From positions 18,075,312 through 18,139,311 of the forward strand of contig OY979719.1 in assembly GCA_963855995.1 (NCBI GenBank): 64,000 nucleotides of DNA. Reading direction: 5' to 3'. The notes under the pieces are model-generated. The model was not told where the DNA came from. It searched no databases and was given only the letters and a program-made list of their open reading frames with translations. Origin of the DNA: Muricea muricata (taxonomy: Eukaryota > Cnidaria > Anthozoa > Malacalcyonacea > Plexauridae). Made by a program: the position numbers and the translations under genes. Shown here one piece after another: positions 36,834 through 49,300 of this stretch; position 1 is the first letter of the stretch; each line of letters begins with the position of its first letter.

Positions 36834-38619
36834 TATCACCTTATCGTATTTCACAGTGCACATGTATACACGTCATATCTAGCTTCATTTCACACTTTCA
36901 CAGTTTACTGCAATCATCATAAATATACCCGTTGAAGGCTACAGACTGGTGGCCGAAAGCTCGTAAACAAATAAATATATTTTAGTCAGAGAACGTCTCA
37001 CCCTTTTCATTTATGTCTAATTGACACATCTACGATTTTTAGTGGTTTATATTGTTTAACCATTTCTTAAAGCTCATTCAGTTAAAAACGGGTAAAATAG
37101 GGCGAGTGTAATAGCCAACGCGGTCTGGTGGTAAGGCAAAGTGGCGGTAAATAAACAACGCAGCTGAACGATAATTCCCTTGCTCTGAATTCTTTTCACG
37201 TTTTAGAATTAATTATAGGCTAGAGAAAAGCCCGCTTAAACAATTTAAGTGGCAAGCGCGTGATAGCAAACACATATAGTCTAGTGGCCAATGCAAAATG
37301 TCTCAAGTCAACGAGTTTTTGGTCAAACCTAATTGCCCTTGTCACAAACCCCATAGGTTTTTGTCTGGGGTAAGAATTATTATAAATATACACGCTAGAT
37401 TAAATCAAAGTTATTTGAAGCCATTCGCGAGCTTTTGTTCGCATTTCATCGAATAATATTTACTCATACTCTGTCGAGGAAGATCTTGAAGTTGCTTTTG
37501 AGTGTAATTACATTTATATGCACAAATTTATTTCTAAATAAATCCAATTGAGTCTTTTGCAATATCACAATAACAAAAATGGGTAAGATCACAACTTGAG
37601 CGTACAGTAGGTTTCTGGTGCTACGAATTTTAAAATCCCATATTTTTGTAAGTAGAACATTTGAAAGATAAATGTGTGTTGAAATCAGCCTTCTCTTATA
37701 CTCGGAGAAGACCATGTAAATTCTGATCAAACATACATTTCCAAATTTAATGACCCAGCTATATGACGTTCAATATATACCATTGAACTAAACAGATCAC
37801 TATTTAAATCTAATGTCGAAGAACAATTTTATTGCTGAGGCACTACAGACACGATAAGTATTAAATAAATGGAAATGTTTTTCGCTGATTGCATAAATGA
37901 CCACGCAAATTATATTTTGATATGATAAAACTTATACAGCACGTTAATAACAGCAGCCTATATATAGATGCATGTGCGCATGGCAATAGTGTCTACCCGG
38001 TCGTAATTCAACCACAATCACTGCAACAGCAGAGCATGAGGTATATATATACAAATCGGTGATACTATATCTTGATGGTCTGATTCGAAGATACAGGGTT
38101 TTAGCACTTACGGTCTGGGGGCCGCTTCTACCCTCCCCTATATTTCGAACCAGAGGTGGTGGAGTTTATGACACAGACGGTTGAGGCAGTCAATTCGATG
38201 TCGTTGTCGAAAGGCAACCGCATTTGGTGGGTTGTCAAGGCCAATTGTGTGCGAAGCCACCCGTGCGCGCCATCCGTGTGCAAACTTTTATTACAATATC
38301 CCGGTCCTTTTTACGATCGTTATACATTTCCAAGGCTAATCCTTCGAAGGTAGCAGAATTCCTGACACCTTTTGGAACCTTTTAATTTAAATTGATTACG
38401 CTGGCCGGCGTACAATCTCTTATGACGCTTTTCAATAGCCCTAATGTAAGTGGTAGAGCGTAATTCTTTTCAATTATTTATTTGGGGTTTTTTCGCCAAA
38501 AAAGATGGCTCCCACCGTTAAGAAAAACTATAGCATTTTGAGCACGGTTTTTTGTTCAATTTTTTTCGATGGTTTTTTAGAACTTTTATTTTCTCCATTT
38601 ACCAAAAATTTTGCCAGTG

Positions 38620-41600
38620 GTAAATAATTTTCTTTAATCAATTTTTTGTCTTTATTTTAAGCCAAAATTTTTGTAAAAGGCTTCGGCGATATTTGAACCA
38701 ACTTACACGCAAATCACGCATTTCACACCCATTACAAATACCACTAGACCACTTGTTCAATTGCTTGCGTGGAGGAGGTAAATGATTTTCTTTAATCAAT
38801 TTTTTGTCTTTATTTTAAGCCAAAATTTTTGTAAATGGCTTCAGCTAGTTTTGAACCAGCTTACAAGCAATGCACACCGGTACCCAATGTTTTACCACTA
38901 GACCACTTGTTTATTTGCAAGCGTGCAAGTGGTAAATAATTTTCTTTAATCAATTTTTTGTCTTTATCTTAAGCCAAAATTTTTGTAAAAGGCTTCGGCG
39001 ATATTTGAACCAACGTACACGCAAATCAGGCATTTCACACCCATTACAAATACCACTAGACCACTTGTTCAATTGCTTGAGTGGAGGAGGTAAATCATTT
39101 TCTTTAATCAATTTTTTGTCTTTATTTTAAGCCAAAATTTTTGCAAAAGGCTTCAGCTAGTTTTGAACCAGCTTACAAGCAATGCATACCCAATGTTTTA
39201 CCACTAGACTACTTGTTTATTTGCTAGCGTGCAAGTGGTAAATAATTTTCTTTAATCAATTTTTTGTCTTTATTTTAAGCCAAAATTATTGTAAAAGGCT
39301 TCGGCGAGATTTGAACCAACTTACACGCAAATCACGCATTTCACAGCCATTGCAAATACCACTAGACCACTTGTTCAATTGCTTGAGTGGAGGAGGTAAA
39401 TCATTTTCTTTAATCAATTTTTTGTCTTTATTTTAAGTCAAAATTTTTGTAAAAGGCTTCAGCGAGAGTTGAACCAACTTACACGCAATTCACACCGATC
39501 ACACCCATTGCAATTACCACTAGACCACTTGTTCATTTGCTTGAGTGGAGGAGGTAAATCTTTTTTTTGATCAATTTTTTGTCTTTATTTTAAGCCAAAA
39601 TTTTTGCAAGAGGCTCAGCTAGCTTTGAACCAGCTTACAAGCAAAGATGGGTGTGAATTGCGTGTAAGCTGGTTCAAATCTCGCTTAAGCCTTTTACAAA
39701 AATTTTGCCTTGAAATAAAGACAAACAATTGATAAAAGAAAATGATTTACCTCCTCCACTCAAGCAAATGAACAAGTGGTCTAGTGGTATTTGCAATGGG
39801 TTTGATGGGTGTGAATTGCGTGTAAGCCGGTTCAAATCTCGCTGAAACCTTTTACAAAAATTTTGGCTTAAAATACAGACAAAAAATTGATTAAAGAAAA
39901 TGATTTACGTCCTCCACTGAAGCAAATTAACAAGTGGCCTAGTGGTAAATACAATGGGTGTGATGGGTGTGAATTGCGTGTGAACCAGCTTACAGGCAAT
40001 TCACACCCATTACAATTACCACTAGACCACTTGTTCATGTGCTTGAGTGGAGGAGGTAAATCATTTTCTTTAATCAATTTTTTTGTCTTTATTTTAAGCC
40101 AAAATTTTTGCAAAATTTAAAGGCTTCAGCTAGCTTTGAACCAGCTTACAAGCAATGCACACCCAATGTTTTTACCACTAGACCACTTGTTTATTTGCTA
40201 GCGTGCAAGTGGTAAATAATTTTCTTTAATCAATTTTTTGTCTTTATTTTAAGCCAAAATTTTTGTAAAAGGCTTCGGCGAGATTTGAACCAAATTACAC
40301 GCAAATCATGCATTTCACACCCATTGCAAATACCACTAAATCACTTGTTCAATTGCTTGAGTGGAGGAGGTAAATCATTTTCTTTAATCAATTTTTTGTC
40401 TTTATTTTAAGCCAAAATTTTTGCAAAAGGCTTCAGCTAGTTTTGAACCAGCTTACAAGCAATGCACACCGGTACCCAATGTTATACCACTAGACCACTT
40501 GTTTATTTGCTAGCGTGCAAGTGGTAAATAATTTTCTTTAATCAATTTTTTGTCTTTATCTCAAGCCAAAATTTTTGTAAAAGGCTTCGGCGAGATTTGA
40601 ACCAACTCACACGCAAATCAGGCATTTCACACCCATTGCAAATACCACTAGACCACTTATTCAATTGCTTGAGTGGAGGAGGTAAATCATTTTCTTTAAT
40701 CAATTTTTTGTCTTTATTTTAAGCCAAAATTTTTGCAAAAGGCTTCAGCTAGTTTTGAACCAGCTTACAAGCAATGCACACCCAATGTTTTACCACTAGA
40801 CCACTTTTTTATTTGCTAACGTGCAAAAGGTAAATAATTTTCTTTAATCAATTTTTTGTCTTTATTTTAAGCCAAAATTTTTGTAGAAGGCTTCGGCGAG
40901 ATTTGAACCAACTTACACGCAAATCACGCATTTCACACCCATTGCAAATAGACCACTTGTTCAATTACTTGAGTGGAGGAGGTAAATCATTTTCTTTAAT
41001 CAATTTTTTGTCTTTATTTTAAGCCAAAATTTTTGTAAAAGGCTTCAGCTAGTTTTGAACCAGCTTACAAGCAATGCACACCGGTACCCAATTCTTTACC
41101 ACTAAACCACTTGTTTATTTGCTAGCGTGCAAGAGGGAAATAATTTTCTTTAATCAATTTTTTGTCTTTATCTTAAGCCAAAATTTTTGTAAAAGGCTTC
41201 GGCGAGATTTGAACCAACTCACACGCAAATCAGGCATTTCACACCCATTGCAAATACCACTAGACCACATATTCAATTGCTTGAGTGGAGGAGGTAAATC
41301 ATTTTCTTTAATCAATTTTTTGTCTTTATTTTAAGCCAAAATTTTTGCAAAAGGCTTCAGCTAGTTTTGAACCAGCTTACAAGCAATGCACACCCAATGT
41401 TTTACCACTAGACCACTTGTTTATTTGCTAGCGTGCAAGTGGTAAATAATTTTCTTTAATCAATTTTTTGTCTTTATTTTAAGCCAAAATTTTTGTAGAA
41501 GGCTTCGGCGAGATTTGAAGCAACTTACACGCAAATCACGCATTTCACACCCATTGCAAATACCACTAGACCACTTGTTCAATTGCTTGAGTGGAGGAGG

Positions 41601-44600
41601 TAAATCATTTTCTTTAATCAATTTTTTGTCTTTATTTTAAGCCAAAATTTTTGCAAAAGGCTTCAGCTAGTTTTGAACCAGCTTACAAGCAATGCACACC
41701 CAATGTTTTACCACTAGACCACTTGTTTAATTGCTAACGTGCAAGTGGTAAATAATTTTCTTTAATCAATTTTTTGTCTTTATTTTAAGCCAAAATTTTT
41801 GTAGAAGGCTTCGGCGAGATTTGAACCAACTTACACGCAAATCACGCATTTCACACCCATTGCAAATACCACTAGACCACTTGTTCAATTACTTGAGTGG
41901 AGGAGGTAAATCATTTTCTTTAATCAATTTTTTGTCTTTATTTTAAGCCAAAATTTTTGTAAAAGGCTTCAGCTAGTTTTGAACCAGCTTACAAGCAATG
42001 CACACCGGTACCCAATTCTTTACCACTAAACCACTTGTTTATTTGCTAGCGTGCAAGAGGGAAATAATTTTCTTTAATCAATTTTTTGTCTTTATCTTAA
42101 GCCAAAATTTTTGTAAAAGGCTTCGGCGAGATTTGAACCAACTTACACGCAAATCACGCATTTCACACCCATTGCAAATTCCACTAGACCACTTGTTCAA
42201 TTGCTTGCGTGGAGGAGGTAAATCATTTTCTTTAATCAATTTTTTGTCTTTGTTTTAAGCCAAAATTTTTGTAAAAGGCTTCAGCGAGAGTTGAACCTAC
42301 TTACACGCAATTCACACCCATCACACCCATTGCAAATACCACTAGACCACTTGTTCATTTGCTTGAGTGCAGGAGGTAAATATTTTTTTTGATCAATTTT
42401 TTGTCTTTATTTTAAGCCAAAATTTTTGCAAGAGGCTCAGCTAGCTTTGAACCAGCTTACAAGCAAAGATGGGTGTGAATTGCGTGTAAGCTGGTTCAAA
42501 TCTCGCTTAAGCCTTTTACAAAAATTTTGGCTTGAAATAAAGACAAAAAATTGATTAAAGAAAATGATTTACCTCCTCCACTCAAGTAAATGAACAAGTG
42601 GCATTTGCAATGGATGTGATGGGAGGGAATTGCGTGTAAGCTGGTTCAAATTTCGCTGAAGCCTTTTACAAAAAATTTGGCTTAAAATAAAGACAAAAAA
42701 TTGATTAAAGAAAACGATTTACCTTTTGCACTTAAGCAAATAAACAAGTGGCCTAGTGGTAAAAACATTAGTTGTGCTTTGCCTGTAACCTGGTTCAAAG
42801 CTAGCTGAAGCCTTTTGCAAAAATTTTGGCTTGAAATAAAGACAAAAAATTGATTAAAGAAAATGATTTACCTCTTCCACTCTAGCAGATGAACAAGTGG
42901 TCTAGTGGTATTTGCAATGGGTTTGATGGGTGTGAATTGCGTGTAAGCTGGTCAAATCTCGCTGAAACCTTTTACAAAAATTTTGGCTGAAAATAAAGAC
43001 AAAAAATTGATTAAAGAAAATTATTTACCTTCTGCACGCAAGCAAATAAGCAAGTGGTTTAGTGGTAAAAACACAGGGTGTGCATTGCTTGTAAGCTGGT
43101 TCAAAGCTAGCTGAAACCTTTTACAAAAATTTTGGCTTAAAATAAAGACAAAAAATTGATTAAAGAAAATGATTTACCTCCTCCACTCAAGCAAATTAAT
43201 AAATGGTCTAGTGGTAATTACAATGGGAGTGATGGGTGTGAATTGCGTGTAAGCTGGTTCAAATCTCCCTGAAGGCTTTTACAAAAATTTTGGCTTAAAA
43301 TAAAGACAAAAAATTGATTAAAGAAAATTATTTACCTCTTCCACTCAAGCAAATGAACAAGTGGTCTAGTGGTATTTGCAATGGTTGTGATGGGTGTGAA
43401 TTGCGTGTAAGTTGGTTCAAATCTCGCTGAAACCTTGTACAAAAATTTTGGCTTAAAATAAAGACAAAAAATTGATTAAAGAAAATGATTTACCTCCTCC
43501 ACTCAAGCAAATTAACAAGTGGTCTAGTGGTAATTACGATAAGTGTGGTGGGTGTGAAGTGCGTGATTTGCGTGTAAGTTGGTTCAAATCTCGCCGCAGC
43601 CTTTTACAAAAATTTTGGCTTAAGATAAAGACAAAAAATTGATAAAAGAAAATTATTTACCACTTGCACGTTAGCTAATAAACAAGTGTTCTAGTGGTAG
43701 AAACATTTGGTGTGCATTGCTTGTAAGCTGGTTTAAAGCTAGCTGAGCCTTTTGCGAAAATTTTGGCTTAAAATAAAGACAAAAAATTGATTAAACCGAA
43801 GAAAATGATTTACCTCCTCCACTCAAGCAAATGAACAAGTGGTCTAGTGGTATTTGCAATGGGTTTGATGGGTGTGAATTGCGTGTAAGCTGGTTCAAAT
43901 CTCGTTGAAACCTTTTACAAAAATTTTGGCTGAAAATAAAGACAAAAAATTGATTAAAGAAAATTATTTACCTTTTGCACGCAAGCAAATAAGCAAGTGA
44001 TCTAGTGGTAAAAACATAGGCTGTGCATTGCTTGTAAGCTGGTTCAAAGCTAGCTGAGCCTTTTACAAAAATTTTGGCCTAAAATAAAGACAAAAAATTG
44101 ATTAAAGAAAATGATTTACCTCCTCCACTCAAGCAAATGAACAAGTGATCTAGTGGTATTTGCAATGGGTGTAATGGGCGTGAAATGCGTTTAAGCTGGT
44201 TCAAATCTCGCTGAAACCTTTTACAAAAATTTTGGCTTAAAATAAAGACAAAAAATTGATTAAAGAAAATGATTTACCTCCTCCACTCAAGCAAATTAAT
44301 AAATGGTCTAGTGGTAATTACAATGGGTGTGATGGGTGTGAAGTGCGTGTAAGCTGGTTCAAATCTCCCTGAAGGCTTTTACAAAAATTTTGGCTTAAAA
44401 TAAAGACAAAAAATTGATTAAAGAAAATGATTTACCTCCTCCACTCAAGCGAATGAACAAGTGGTCTAGTGGTATTTGCAATGGTTGTGATGGGTGTGAA
44501 TTGCGTGTAAGTTGGTTCAAATCTCGCTGAAACCTTGTACAAAAATTTTGGCTTAAAATAAAGACAAAAAATTGATTAAAGAAAATGATTTACGTCCTCC

Positions 44601-46110
44601 ACTCAAGCAAATTAATAAATAGTCTAGTGGTAATTACAATGGGTGTGATGGGTGTGAATTGCGTGTAAGCTGGTTCAAATCTCCCTGAAGGCTTTTACAA
44701 AAATTTTGGCTTAAAATAAAGACAAAAAATTGATTAAAGAAAATTATTTACCACTTGCACGCTAGCAAATAAACAAGTGGTCTAGTGGTAAAAACATTGG
44801 GTGTGCATTGCTTGTAAGCTGGTTCAAAGCTAGCTGAAGCCTTCTGTAAATATTTTGGCTTAAAATAAAGACAAAAAATTGAGTAAAGAAAATGATTTTC
44901 CTCCTCCACTCAAGCAAATTAACAAGTGGTCTAGTGGTAATTACAATAAGTGTGATGGGTGTGAAGTGCGTGATTTGCGTGTAAGTTGGTTCAAATCTCG
45001 CCGCAGCCTTTTACAAAAATTTTGGCTTAAAATAAAGACAAAAAATTGATAAAAGAAAATTATTTACCACTTGCACGTTAGCTAATAAACAAGTGTTCTA
45101 GTGGTAAAAACATTTGGTGTGCATTGCTTGTAAGCTGGTTCAAAGCTAGGTGAGCCTTTTGCGAAAATTTTGGCTTAAAATAAAGACAAAAAATTGATTA
45201 AACTCATTAAAGAAAATGATTTACCTCCACCACTCAAGCAAATGAACAAGTGGTCTAGTGGTATTTGCGATGGGTGTGATGGGTGTGAATTGCGTTTAAG
45301 CTGGTTCAAATCTCGCTGAAACCTTTTACAAAAATTTTGGCTTAAAATAAAGACAAAAAATTGATTAAAGAAAATGATTTACCTCCTCCACTCAAGCAAA
45401 TTAATAAATGGTCTAGTGGTAATTGCAATGGGTGTGATGGGTGTGAATTGCGTGTAAGCTGGTTCAAATCTCCCTGAAGGCTTTTACAAAAATTTTGGCT
45501 TAAAATAAAGACAAAAAATTGATTAAAGAAAATGATTTACCTCCTCCACTCAAGCAATTGAACAAATGGTCTAGTGGTATTTGCAATGGGTGTGAAATGC
45601 GTGATTTGCGTGTAAGTTGGTTGAAATCTCGTCGAAGCCTTTTACAAAAATTTTGGCTTAAAATAAAGACAAAAATTGATTAAAGAAAATTATTTACCAC
45701 TTGCACGCTAGCAAATAAACAACTGGTCTAGTGGTAAAAACATTGGGTGTGCATTGCTTGTAAGCTGGTTCAAAGCTAGCTGAAGCCTTCTGTAAATATT
45801 TTGGCTTAAAATAAAGACAAAAAATTGAGTAAAGAAAATGATTTACCTCCTTCTCTCAAGCACATGAACAAGTGGTCTAGTGGTAATTGTAATGGGTCTG
45901 AATTGCCTGTTAGCTGGTTGCAATCTCGTTGGAATCTCTCACCAAATTGTTGCCAAAAAGTAATACAAATAAGAGCAAAAAGTTTGTTAAGGTCGATAAT
46001 CTACACCTCATGCTCACGAATAAATGATTGGTTTAGTGGTAAAGGCTTTCGTGCGGGTTATTAGCTGATATAGTTTGAGTCTCGCTGAAGATTTTTGCCA
46101 AAAATTTTGG
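38620..46110. repeat. Homogenised tandem array of tRNA-like repeats, about 47 monomers
   Basis: Monomers of 148-162 bp are linked by AAATTTTGGCTTAAAATAAA and GACAAAAAATTGATTAAAGA. Orientation: minus 38620-39645, plus 39650-39985, minus 39985-42465, plus 42470-46110. Two types mostly alternate. Type 1 has TGGTCTAGTGG (box A) and GGTTCAAATCTC (box B) 52 bp apart. Type 2 has box A and GGTTCAAAGC 43 bp apart, the normal tRNA distance. In type 2 the T arm pairs fully (GCTGG-TTCAAAG-CTAGC) and three of four D-stem pairs form, but the anticodon and acceptor stems do not. A TTTT, the Pol III stop, lies about 14 bases after box B. The last monomer (46020-46110) is diverged, as at the left edge. A 924-bp higher-order period is visible (41074 against 41998). 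Confidence 0.9.
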
Positions 46111-46369
46111 CTTAAAATAAAGATAAAAAATGCTTGAAATAAGTCGAAAAGTGCTGAATTTTGTTTTACTTCACTCCAAGAATAAACTGCTTTAATGGTA
46201 CACAAAAGAGTTTAATGATTGCTTAAAATGGTGTCGCATTTGACCTATTTTGAGGCTCTAACCCAGTCTCTCATGAATTCTCTGCCTGCTCGGTCATCTT
46301 GAAAACAAACAAGATGGACACCTTTCAGGAAATTTCAAAATTATAGCAAAGTAAAAATGCAAGGTAAAA
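46111..46369 (+). promoter_or_regulatory. RALGAPA 5' flank with possible upstream ORFs
   Basis: Only 260 bp separate the tRNA-like array from the RALGAPA start. If transcribed, this leader holds three short upstream ORFs: ATG at 46273 (9 codons), at 46314 (10 codons) and at 46357, the last overlapping the true start in another frame. Transcription start and promoter elements are not evident. Confidence 0.35.
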
Positions 46370-49300
46370 ATGTTTCACAGTAAAAAGGCTCAGGTGGATT
46401 TTAAGAGAGTTACGCAGAAGTTTCTGGATGCAAAAAGGGAATCAAGACAGAGAGCTAATGCTCTACGGACTTTGCTAGGTAAGTTGAACCCATCACAGCA
46501 GTTTTTATGGAGCTCTACCCTCTAGGCATTCTAGCAAGGCTGAACTTAATATAGATAAACGGATAGGCTAGCATATTCCAGGAAAAATAATGAATACTGC
46601 TTTAAATTGCCTACACTTGACTTTGGTTGGTGTAGGAAATTGACTTAAATTCACACTTCAGTTTCAAACTGTTCTTCCTAGAGGGACAGTTTCCTGGGAA
46701 AGTAAGGATCATATCTCTTACTGATTCAGTGTTACAACATAAGGGAACCATAACTAAACTAAGTTTATTTCTCGTAAGGATCATCTCTTATTGTTCTAGT
46801 GTTACTACAGGAGGAAACCTGAACTAAACTTTAACTGTTTCCATTGGATACCTCTGTCACTTCTAGACTGTTCTTCCCAGAGGTCCTGTAAGAATCACAC
46901 TTATTGATCCATTATTACTACAGGAGGAACCCTAAACTAAACTAACTCTATTTATACTGGATAGCTCTATCAGTTCTAGACTGTTCTTCTTAGTGGTCCA
47001 GTAAGGATCATCCCTTATTGATCCATTGTTACTGCTGGAGGAAACCTAAACTAAACTACCTCACTGCATTCCATGTATTCCACCCCAGAGATCAACGTGC
47101 ATTTAGCAAATCAGAATTGTCAGTACTAGATATTGGCAAATCACTGGTGTGGATTTTACATAGAATGCACCATGGCTAAACTAACTTTATTTGTACTGGA
47201 TAGCTCTATCAGTTCTAAACTGTTCTTCCTAGAGTTCCAGTAAGAATCATCTCTTATTGATCCAGTGTTCCTACTGGAGGGAAACTAAATAAACTATATA
47301 ATTTTTTTATACTGGTTAGCTCTATCAGTTCTAAACTGTTCGTCCTGGGGGTCCAGTAAGGATTATCTCTTATTTCCAGTGTTACTACAGGAGGAAACCT
47401 AAACTAAACTAACTTTATTTATACTGGGTAGCTCTATCAGTTCTAAACTGTTCTTCCTAGAGGTCCAGTAAGGATCATCTCTTATTGATCCAGTGTTACT
47501 ACAGAAGAAAACCTAAACTAAACTAACTTTATTTATACTGGATAGCTCTATCAGTTCTAAACTGTTCTTCCTAGAGATCCAGTAGGGATCATCTCTTATT
47601 GATCCAGTGTTACTGTTACTGCAAATACTCATATATTATTTTGTATTCTCGTCATGTTTTAATCTGTGTCCTCAGTTTCAAAATGCTAATCTTTGGATTA
47701 TGTTTTACACTCAAAATTTTTTGAAATTGTCAGTTAATGGTTTTTGTATAGATCAAAACTATTGGCTATGAATGGATTTATCCCAGCAACTTATTATTTT
47801 CAGACAACTTCGAAAGCCATGAAGCTAAGGTGTTTTTCCAGCGACATTACTCAGAAATATACTACGTTTGCCACGATTATTTTTCAATAGTTGAAGTCAA
47901 TCTCAGGCAAAAAGGTAACTGTCGTGATAAACAGAATTAACTGTTTAATTTATTCTAATTGTTCTAAATATTCCAAATGAATGTACTCTTGTGGAAAATT
48001 TGCTGTCAACAGTTGCAAAAAAGTGGGTTTCTATGGTGTGGATATTTGGTTTTCTCATTTATAAGCTGTGCAAAAATGGTGGTGTACAGGGGTTTGCTAG
48101 GCCCTTGGGGCACAGTATAGCGAGAATTTGGAGTGGGGGCTCTTGGCAAACTCAAAGTCATTTAAAATTTGATGTAAACATGAATGGTGCAATGGGTTAT
48201 AATATGTATTTGTGGACTTGAATCAAGTCTGTCTCTTGAATATAGTGTGGGTGGGCAAGGCAAGAAATATGAAGCAGAGAGGCAGACTTGTTACCCTATA
48301 ATGCACCAATCTCACTAGTTCAAATTTTTTTCGAGGTGATGAGATAAACGTCACTGCTAATATTACCCATTACAAGGTAGTTTATTTTTTGCCTACACAG
48401 CCACACTAAATGCAAAAGGCAGACTTACAGCAGGTCTATAATATGTAGTACTTGATGTATTCACTATTCGGTTACATAAAGGTTTTGATGTGAAGTGAAA
48501 TGAATGGGCTATGTGGCATATACTATGCTGTACTTACTAGTAACTGTAAATTTAAATGTGTTTGATTTTTTCATAGCCAACAAATCAGTGAGAGAAGATC
48601 TTGACTGTGTGCTGATCATATTTGAGGTAGGCAGACATGAACTGATATTGTAAAACTATTTATGGTGCAAATATATACAAATTATACAGTCTTTAATGTC
48701 TGCTGTATTATAAATTAGTATAGCATGCTCACAGACGTTTTTCTCATTAATATGGCCAGTGTGCATATAAACATAGTGTTCGATACAGTATGTTTGATCA
48801 AAGGTCATTTGCTGTGGTGTTACTAGTGACTAATTAGGGACTGGTCATAAAGTATAGGGGGGGGGGGCTATAAAAATTTAATTGATATTAAAAGGCTAAT
48901 TTTGTGTGGCCCACCCTGATTTTCCTACAAAATATACATGACCCACCCCCTATTTGGCACTAGAAATCCTTAAATATCCCCCCAGTATATCCTTAAAATT
49001 TTCATGACCCACCCCCTTTTGTGACTTGAAAAACTCATGACCCACCCCTCAATCTCCATAGCCCCCCCCCCCCCCCACCCCTATACTTTATGACCAGTCC
49101 CTTCCCCATAAAGGGCCTTTGATTGGAACATGTCATTCCTGGTAGTAGATCTTGTATGTACATATGTATGTTTTTGTTTTTATTATCAGTTCTCCCTTAA
49201 ATTTGTTACTCATTAATTATGTGTACCGCTGCTTAGCCAGTGTGCTAAAGAGAGGCCTTCACCCCCTGAAACTAGTCAATATTGCTACTAAAAATTTTCA

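Larger units (their letters stand above)
26334..38619 (+). repeat. 3.3-kb satellite, 3.7 tandem copies
   Basis: Copies begin at CACTACAGAGACGATA: 26334, 29629, 32924 and about 36223. Periods are 3295, 3295 and 3299 bp. The fourth copy stops after about 2397 bp in TTGCCAGTG, joined directly to a tRNA-like monomer. Copies 3 and 4 share variants absent from 1 and 2, including a 4-bp difference (ACACTGAACTC against ACAACTC). Each unit holds a 180-bp palindrome, a Penelope GIY-YIG remnant, a hammerhead-like stem and a direct duplication of about 690 bp (27476-28170 against 29166-29860 in copy 1). Open frames of 98, 88, 65 and 63 codons recur only because the DNA is repeated. Confidence 0.95.

Noticed and set aside
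26362..38353. Repeated open frames of 98, 88, 65 and 63 codons in the 3.3-kb units
   Set aside because: They recur only because the DNA is tandemly repeated. The 98-codon frame runs through both arms of the palindrome and none resembles a protein family.
38620..42465. CRISPR-like array
   Set aside because: Direct repeats are long (about 155 bp) with no unique spacers, in a eukaryotic genome.
38620..46110. Functional tRNA genes
   Set aside because: Boxes A and B and the T arm are present, but the acceptor and anticodon stems do not pair, so these are tRNA-like repeats rather than tRNAs.
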